From Yponomeuta sedellus (lineage: Eukaryota > Arthropoda > Insecta > Lepidoptera > Yponomeutidae): a DNA stretch of 64,000 bases. Position 1 is the stretch's first letter, and the number at the start of each line of letters is the position of its first letter. The notes below the pieces were generated by a model. That model was not told the origin of the DNA. It saw nothing but the letters and a program-made list of their open reading frames with translations, and ran no database searches. Below, in pieces: positions 59,286 through 64,000 of the stretch. The translations under genes and the position numbers were made by a program. The stretch covers positions 744,001 through 808,000 of the forward strand of contig OW203738.1 of NCBI GenBank assembly GCA_934045075.1, given 5' to 3'.

Positions 59286-62200
59286 TTATTCGCTTTCATC
59301 ACTATCATCATCTGAATCGGAATTATTTCTCTCAAAAACTAGCCAAGGATGCATTTTATCTACGGGAAAGACGCCCTTAAAACTTCTATTACCCTTTCGG
59401 GATAATGGTGTGTCTTCGACAACATATCTATCATTTTCTAGTACTTCTACAATACGGTAAGGGCCCTTCAGTTTAGGCACAAGCTTACGGCTTCTCCCAG
59501 TGGAGGGCACCTCGCGTTCTATCCTCACTAAATCCCCTACTTTAAAATTTACTCTTTTTCTTGTTTTATCAAATTGTTCCTTCTGTTTCGATTGGTTTTC
59601 TTCTATATGCTGCGTAACTTCGTTTCTAGTTTTTTCTAAGGTGTTGTATTGTGCGACATTGACCAAGTCGTCAGACGTATTCAAACTGATAATGGAATCA
59701 TGTGTCCCTACCAATTTTAAACCGAAAAGAGTTTCAGCGGGTGATTTTCCCGTCCCTGAATTTATAGTATTATTCAAGCCCCATTGTACCTCCGAAACAT
59801 TATCATCCCATGAATTTTCTGGTTTTCCATAATTCATAGCAGTGAGACTAGCCAAAACGGTTCTATTATATCGTTCCACCTGGCCATTTGCCCTCGGTGT
59901 TGCGACTGCATTTAATATATGCTTGATGCCAAGTGAATTTATATATTCTTTAAATTTTTTTGATGTAAAGGACGTGCCTCTATCAGAAATTATTCTTTTA
60001 GGAGCTCCAAAAGTGTGGAAATAAGTTTTCAAAGCTTTGATTGAATGAGTAGTTTTTGTGCTCTTTACTGGTGTCAATACAAGAAACTTGGTAAACGCAT
60101 CTATAATCAGTAGTAAATAAGAATTTTTCTTTTTGCTGCGTACAAAAGGGCCCAGGTGGTCTATATGTATGGTATGAAATGGGCAGTCTATCTTTGGAAT
60201 TGGATGCAACTCGCCAGCCCGTTTACCCGCCGGTACTTTGGAGTGTGCACATTCCAAACAAGACTGAACATACTTCTTTACGAATTTTCTCATTTTACGA
60301 AACCAGTACTGGCTCTTAATTTTGTCAAAAGTCTTTTCGAAACCGAAATGTCCAATATTATCATGATTAGCCTGCAACACTTGCCACCTGACCCCTTTTG
60401 GCACCACCCAACGATCCCCATCATCTGTTTTCCTATAAAGTAAACCTTTCTTAATTAAAAAGTTTTTCTTAATCTCCACGACACTATCGGTAACCTTGTC
60501 TTTTAGAATATCTGAAATTCTTAGTAACTCTGTGTCATTTTGCTGGACTGTTGCCAGCCAGTCTATATCTAAACTCCTGACCAATAGATCCTGAGAATTC
60601 ACCAAGATTGGATTTCGGCTGAGTGCGTCTACATGTGACATGGATGTACCTGGCTTGTAGATGATATTGAAATCATATTCCTGTATTACATTCCACCATC
60701 GCGCTACTCTAGGCAACATGTCTCTTTTCTCAAACGTCGCTCGAAGAGAATTACAATCTGTAACTATTGTAAACGGTATACCGAGTAAGTACACTCTAAA
60801 ACGTTGTAACGATGTTACTACGGCCAATGTTTCTAAATCATATGATGTAGAGCGCGACTCTTCGGGCGACGTCTGTCGACTGTAATATGCCACTGCGCTG
60901 AATGGGGCCTCTTTATTTGGTCTTTGCAATAGTATGCCAGCTACGCCGGATTTAGATGCGTCCGTATGTAATTGAGTTTCATACCTTGGGTTATAAAATG
61001 ACAAGGTAGGTCGCTTGATTAGCTCTGCTTTCAAAGTCTCGAATGCACTTTCTTCTTCAGTACCCCATACCCAAGCAATATCTTTTTTCAACAAACGTGT
61101 CAAAGGTTTGGCAATAACCGAAAAACCCCGGATAAACCTCCTAAAAAAACTTGCCAATCCTATAAACTGCCTAACAGTATGCTGGTCTTTAGGTTTAGGA
61201 AACTTGTCGACTGCCTCAATTTTTCTTTTTCCAGGTCTGATACCGTTCTCACTTACCTCGAACCCCAAGTAATCTATAGATTGCATTAAAAATTTACACT
61301 TCGCCAAATTCAATGTAAGCCCAGATTTACGAAATAACTCAAGTACATCTCGTAGTTTTTGAAAACCCTCTTCTATGGTTTTTGATGGGATGATGATGTC
61401 ATCCATATAGGCAAAGGCATCTTTAAATCTAGCGTTACCTAAAATTGTATTAATTGCTCTTTGAAATGTTGACGGTGCATTTACGAGACCAAATGGCATC
61501 CTGTTAAATTCATAGTGCCCATCGGGTGTAACGAACGCAGTTAAATGTTTTGAAGTCTCTGACATTGGTATCTGATAATAACCGGAAGCCAAGTCCAATG
61601 AGGTATAATATTTGTGACCGGACAGTCCATCCAACTGATCATCTATTCTAGGTAAAGGGTAATGTTCTTTGGACGTTTTTTTATTAAGTCCCCTGAAATC
61701 AATACAAAGACGATAGTCACCAGTTTTCTTCTTTACCAGAATGATTGGCGATGCATACTCAGAAGTCGAATTTCTAATAATTCCAGAATCTTCTAGTTCC
61801 TTTACCATTCCCCTAACTATTTCACGTTCAGAGTGAGGTAGTCGATAAGGCCGATACACTACAGGTGAGGTATCATTTAACTTGATATCCATTTCAGTTA
61901 CGGTGGTACATCCCAGCTCACTGGTTGAAAAAGCGAAACAATCTCTAAAGTCATTTAAAAGTTCTGTCAGTTTTTCAGCTTGATCTTCCTCAATATTATC
62001 GTTTACTTTAATTATCGCTTTTTCAATTATTGAATGGGACTGATCGTTTGAATTGGTTTCAATTCTGTTTATTGTCAATAACCTAGAGTGAGTTAATGGG
62101 TGGCCGCGAATAATCGAAGTATCTCGAGCTAATGTACATGCATTTGAGACGAGTCCTTTTACAACAATATGCCCACATCCATCAATCAATCGTATAACAC

Positions 62201-62735
62201 TTTGTATTACCTCATATTCCTGCTTAGCACGTTGGCACAAACTGGGTTCTATAAATAAATCGCCTGTGTATCTTTCTTTACAATAAACTTTTACTTCGCA
62301 ATATCCCTTAATTTCTGTGGCTTCAGAGACAAACAACGTTAAGGTTTTTTTTTTGATAATCGATTTGGAAGTTATGTTCAAAATATCCCCAGACTTGTAA
62401 ACTATAATGTGGTCCTGTTCCGTGAAAGTTTGTCCGATTAATAGAGGTGCTTGCAACAAATGATCAGGCACAATTAAAGCTTCGACAAATGCTTTAGCGT
62501 TGTCAATTTTAATCTCAACTTCACATTTTCCTACACAGGTTACTCTGGAGTCGCCGAATCCTTTTAGTATGGGTAAATCTGTACTAACCCATGATAAAAC
62601 AATATTTTTAGCTACTCCTGCCTGTATCAAAGTGCACTGACTACCAAAATCTATAAAACATTCAAACTGTTGACCGTTTACCTCCGCAATTTTGTAGTAT
62701 TTAGAATCGTTGCCTAGTTTTTGAGACGCATTTAG
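59286..62735 (-). CDS. pol: Pol polyprotein (protease, RT, RNase H, integrase)
   Basis: The frame runs from the codon after the gag UGA to the stop at 59286-59288, about 1,149 residues. Positions here count from 62630. Just upstream (62631-62735) lies the protease active-site motif DFGS (instead of the usual DTG/DSG). Reverse transcriptase spans about 250-440 with D346 and YMDD (D410, D411). RNase H has D557, E600, D625 and D668. Integrase has the HHCC finger (H756, H761, C791, C794) and D824, D883, E919 with 35 residues between the last two. A GPYRIVEV (GPY/F) module follows; no chromodomain is seen. The C-terminus is acidic (SDSDDDSDESE). All catalytic residues are present, so the element may be, or recently was, active. 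The pol start at 62630 by first start codon is not biological. Confidence 0.92.
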   Translation of the reverse strand, partial: LNASQKLGNDSKYYKIAEVNGQQFECFIDFGSQCTLIQAGVAKNIVLSWVSTDLPILKGFGDSRVTCVGKCEVEIKIDNAKAFVEALIVPDHLLQAPLLIGQTFTEQDHIIVYKSGDILNITSKSIIKKKTLTLFVSEATEIKGYCEVKVYCKERYTGDLFIEPSLCQRAKQEYEVIQSVIRLIDGCGHIVVKGLVSNACTLARDTSIIRGHPLTHSRLLTINRIETNSNDQSHSIIEKAIIKVNDNIEEDQAEKLTELLNDFRDCFAFSTSELGCTTVTEMDIKLNDTSPVVYRPYRLPHSEREIVRGMVKELEDSGIIRNSTSEYASPIILVKKKTGDYRLCIDFRGLNKKTSKEHYPLPRIDDQLDGLSGHKYYTSLDLASGYYQIPMSETSKHLTAFVTPDGHYEFNRMPFGLVNAPSTFQRAINTILGNARFKDAFAYMDDIIIPSKTIEEGFQKLRDVLELFRKSGLTLNLAKCKFLMQSIDYLGFEVSENGIRPGKRKIEAVDKFPKPKDQHTVRQFIGLASFFRRFIRGFSVIAKPLTRLLKKDIAWVWGTEEESAFETLKAELIKRPTLSFYNPRYETQLHTDASKSGVAGILLQRPNKEAPFSAVAYYSRQTSPEESRSTSYDLETLAVVTSLQRFRVYLLGIPFTIVTDCNSLRATFEKRDMLPRVARWWNVIQEYDFNIIYKPGTSMSHVDALSRNPILVNSQDLLVRSLDIDWLATVQQNDTELLRISDILKDKVTDSVVEIKKNFLIKKGLLYRKTDDGDRWVVPKGVRWQVLQANHDNIGHFGFEKTFDKIKSQYWFRKMRKFVKKYVQSCLECAHSKVPAGKRAGELHPIPKIDCPFHTIHIDHLGPFVRSKKKNSYLLLIIDAFTKFLVLTPVKSTKTTHSIKALKTYFHTFGAPKRIISDRGTSFTSKKFKEYINSLGIKHILNAVATPRANGQVERYNRTVLASLTAMNYGKPENSWDDNVSEVQWGLNNTINSGTGKSPAETLFGLKLVGTHDSIISLNTSDDLVNVAQYNTLEKTRNEVTQHIEENQSKQKEQFDKTRKRVNFKVGDLVRIEREVPSTGRSRKLVPKLKGPYRIVEVLENDRYVVEDTPLSRKGNRSFKGVFPVDKMHPWLVFERNNSDSDDDSDESE

Positions 62736-62738
62736 TCA
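62733..62738 (-). promoter_or_regulatory. Leaky stop UGA-CUA between gag and pol
   Basis: Gag ends ...AAA AGT ATA AGT TGA, and the next codons CTA AAT GCG TCT continue in the same frame into the protease with no further stop. UGA followed by CUA is a known high-readthrough context in animal and viral mRNAs. I infer that Gag-Pol is made by stop-codon readthrough. A sequencing or mutational origin of one stop cannot be excluded from one copy. Confidence 0.7.
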
Positions 62739-64000
62739 ACTTATACTTTTCTGATTACTCGATTCAGTTGATTGACACTGTTCGGCGCTATGGCCAACCC
62801 TTTGACATTTATCGCATCTTTTGATCGGTTGTTTACATTTGAAATAAGGATGACCCTCATCCCCGCAATTATAACATTTCATTTGAGTTTTCGAGTCAGT
62901 TGTTGTATTGTTTGCTTTTATTGACTTTGCGGGTCGTCTACTGTCGGAAATGCTTGGTTGTGGGGGATTATTCGTTTTTTCTGCTCGTTTAATAACCTTT
63001 GTGTTTCGAAGATAAACCAATAATTGATCAGGCTCAGTGAATTGAACCGCTTCTGCGCTAGTCCTCACCGTCCTATCCTCGATACCAAATAGAATGCAAT
63101 CTATAGCATTTTTGCCTGATATTTTACATCTATTTAGAAAAACAACCTTCTCATAAAAGTACTCTTCCAATGAGTCCCCGAATCTTGCTTTACAAGCAAG
63201 CATTTCCGTCAAAAGTTGTGCATAATTCTCATCGCTAGGAAAAGCCAAGCGGAGCTTCACTTGCCATTCAGACCATGAAAACAAAAGGCTCGGGAGACCC
63301 TGGTACCATCGTTGAGCTAAGCCCACTAATTTAGGCAGAGCATAATGGATTGTTTGTCGCTCTGTCCAATTATAAATTTGAGCACACTCATTCACTTTTG
63401 AAATCCATGTATGTATGGTTTGATTTCGTTTCGACGGATCAAATTCTGGAATAACGTTCAAGTTTGGAAATCGTTCGTTCCCAGTATCAGTTTTCATGGT
63501 CTGCATGAGCTCTTTGAATGCTAATACTAAAGCCCTAGACCCCGAGTCAAAATTATTATTATGATGTGCATTTACCTGTGGTAGGGTGCCCGTACTATCA
63601 CCTGTATTTTGCGGGTGATTAGGATTCTCACGATGCGGGCTCCGGAAAGCGCTGAAACTCCTGCGTCGTGACCTCCGGGAAGGGCTGCGACTGTCGTGTA
63701 GTGGGTTGCGACTCTCGTGTAGTGGGCTGCGAGAAGCGGTGCGCCTCTTGCGTCTCGAATGCCGGGAGGCGCTGCGACTGTCATACCGAGAGTGCCTCAA
63801 AGCGTCACGTCTCCCATGCCGCGAGCGCCGGGATACACTACGACTCTCACGTGGTAGGCGGCTGGTAGCGTCACGAACTTCGCGCCGCGGATGCCGGGTT
63901 ACTCTGGATCTCTCGCGCCTAGGGTGCCTGGGCGTGCCGCTACTCTCGCTTCGCGAGCAAGAAGAAGCGCTGTCATGCTCGTGTTGCAGATGTTGCTTTT
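62736..64000 (-). CDS. gag: Gag polyprotein, 5' end beyond the window
   Basis: The frame is open from the window edge to UGA at 62736-62738, at least 421 residues. Its N-terminal part (about 64000-63610) is strongly Arg/Ser/His-rich with repeated RHSRR and RDSRS-like motifs. The central part matches a retrotransposon Gag capsid (WISKVNECAQIYNWTERQ, WYQGLPSLLFSWSEWQ). Near the C-terminus are two zinc knuckles of the form CX2CX4HX4C (CYNCGDEGHPYFKC and CDKCQRVGHSAEQC). A TTG at 63800 is not a start. The true start lies to the right of the window. Confidence 0.88.
   Translation of the reverse strand, partial: KQHLQHEHDSASSCSRSESSGTPRHPRRERSRVTRHPRREVRDATSRLPRESRSVSRRSRHGRRDALRHSRYDSRSASRHSRRKRRTASRSPLHESRNPLHDSRSPSRRSRRRSFSAFRSPHRENPNHPQNTGDSTGTLPQVNAHHNNNFDSGSRALVLAFKELMQTMKTDTGNERFPNLNVIPEFDPSKRNQTIHTWISKVNECAQIYNWTERQTIHYALPKLVGLAQRWYQGLPSLLFSWSEWQVKLRLAFPSDENYAQLLTEMLACKARFGDSLEEYFYEKVVFLNRCKISGKNAIDCILFGIEDRTVRTSAEAVQFTEPDQLLVYLRNTKVIKRAEKTNNPPQPSISDSRRPAKSIKANNTTTDSKTQMKCYNCGDEGHPYFKCKQPIKRCDKCQRVGHSAEQCQSTESSNQKSIS

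Larger units (their letters stand above)
57981..64000 (-). mobile_element. Ty3/gypsy-type LTR retrotransposon, 5' end outside the window
   Basis: On the minus strand: gag (running off the right edge), pol with protease, reverse transcriptase, RNase H and integrase in Ty3/gypsy order, a 3' untranslated region with a minisatellite, and a 3' LTR. No envelope frame is seen between pol and the LTR. The long pol frame is uninterrupted. Gag and pol are in one frame split by UGA. The 5' LTR, primer binding site and target duplication cannot be checked here. Confidence 0.9.

Noticed and set aside
59500..61272. Plus-strand frames opposite pol
   Set aside because: Shadows of the minus-strand pol reading frame.
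62736..63800. Gag start at 63800
   Set aside because: The codon there is TTG and the frame stays open to the window edge, so the real start is upstream, outside the window.

Overview
The window looks like AT-rich, non-coding DNA from an insect genome, most probably a butterfly or moth. I base that on the set of interspersed repeats: Helitron-like elements with TC...CTRR ends, non-LTR retrotransposon 3' ends that finish in GACGAT/GATGAC runs, tRNA-headed SINEs, 5S-rRNA-like SINEs and PIF/Harbinger MITEs. Family membership rests on pattern recognition without a database search. I find no exon of a host protein-coding gene and no intact functional tRNA or rRNA gene. Nearly everything that can be read is a mobile element, and most copies are short, 5'-truncated or rearranged. 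Between them lie plain AT-rich stretches and a few more GC-rich blocks of unknown role.

Layout. From 1 to about 57.4 kb there is a dense mosaic of: (i) SINE-A, a tRNA-derived SINE with an intact cloverleaf-like core, about 19 copies; (ii) SINE-5S, a 5S-rRNA-like SINE of about 340 bp, about 17 copies; (iii) SINE-C, a second tRNA-headed SINE, about 18 copies; (iv) 3' ends and C-terminal coding remnants of several LINE families; (v) two Helitron-like families; (vi) PIF/Harbinger-type elements, including a 1,054-bp deletion derivative (22554-23607) with a decayed transposase fragment; (vii) palindromic elements flanked by target-site duplications (TSDs); and (viii) isolated perfect hairpins, a (TCGG)n tract and a 92-bp triple tandem repeat. 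Several insertions are nested with the empty site still readable: Helitron in a LINE tail at 28233-28425, MITE in SINE-A at 37526-37650, LINE end in SINE-C at 20390-20631.

The right end (57981-64000, minus strand) is most of a Ty3/gypsy-type LTR retrotransposon, cut by the window edge. It has a 3' LTR with TATA box and initiator, a 3' untranslated region holding a 48-bp minisatellite, a complete pol (protease, reverse transcriptase, RNase H, integrase) and a gag with two zinc knuckles and an Arg/Ser-rich N-terminal region running off the window. Gag and pol are in the same frame, separated by one UGA followed by CUA, which suggests stop-codon readthrough rather than frameshifting. This is the only long intact coding region here and looks young.

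The most interesting patterns are the UGA-CUA gag/pol junction, the repeated formation of inverted SINE-A dimers that always break at the same internal A-run and carry 12-13 bp TSDs, the terminally redundant (tail-5' block-tRNA-tail) organisation of SINE-A, and a tRNA-Trp 3' half that retains a genomic CCA.
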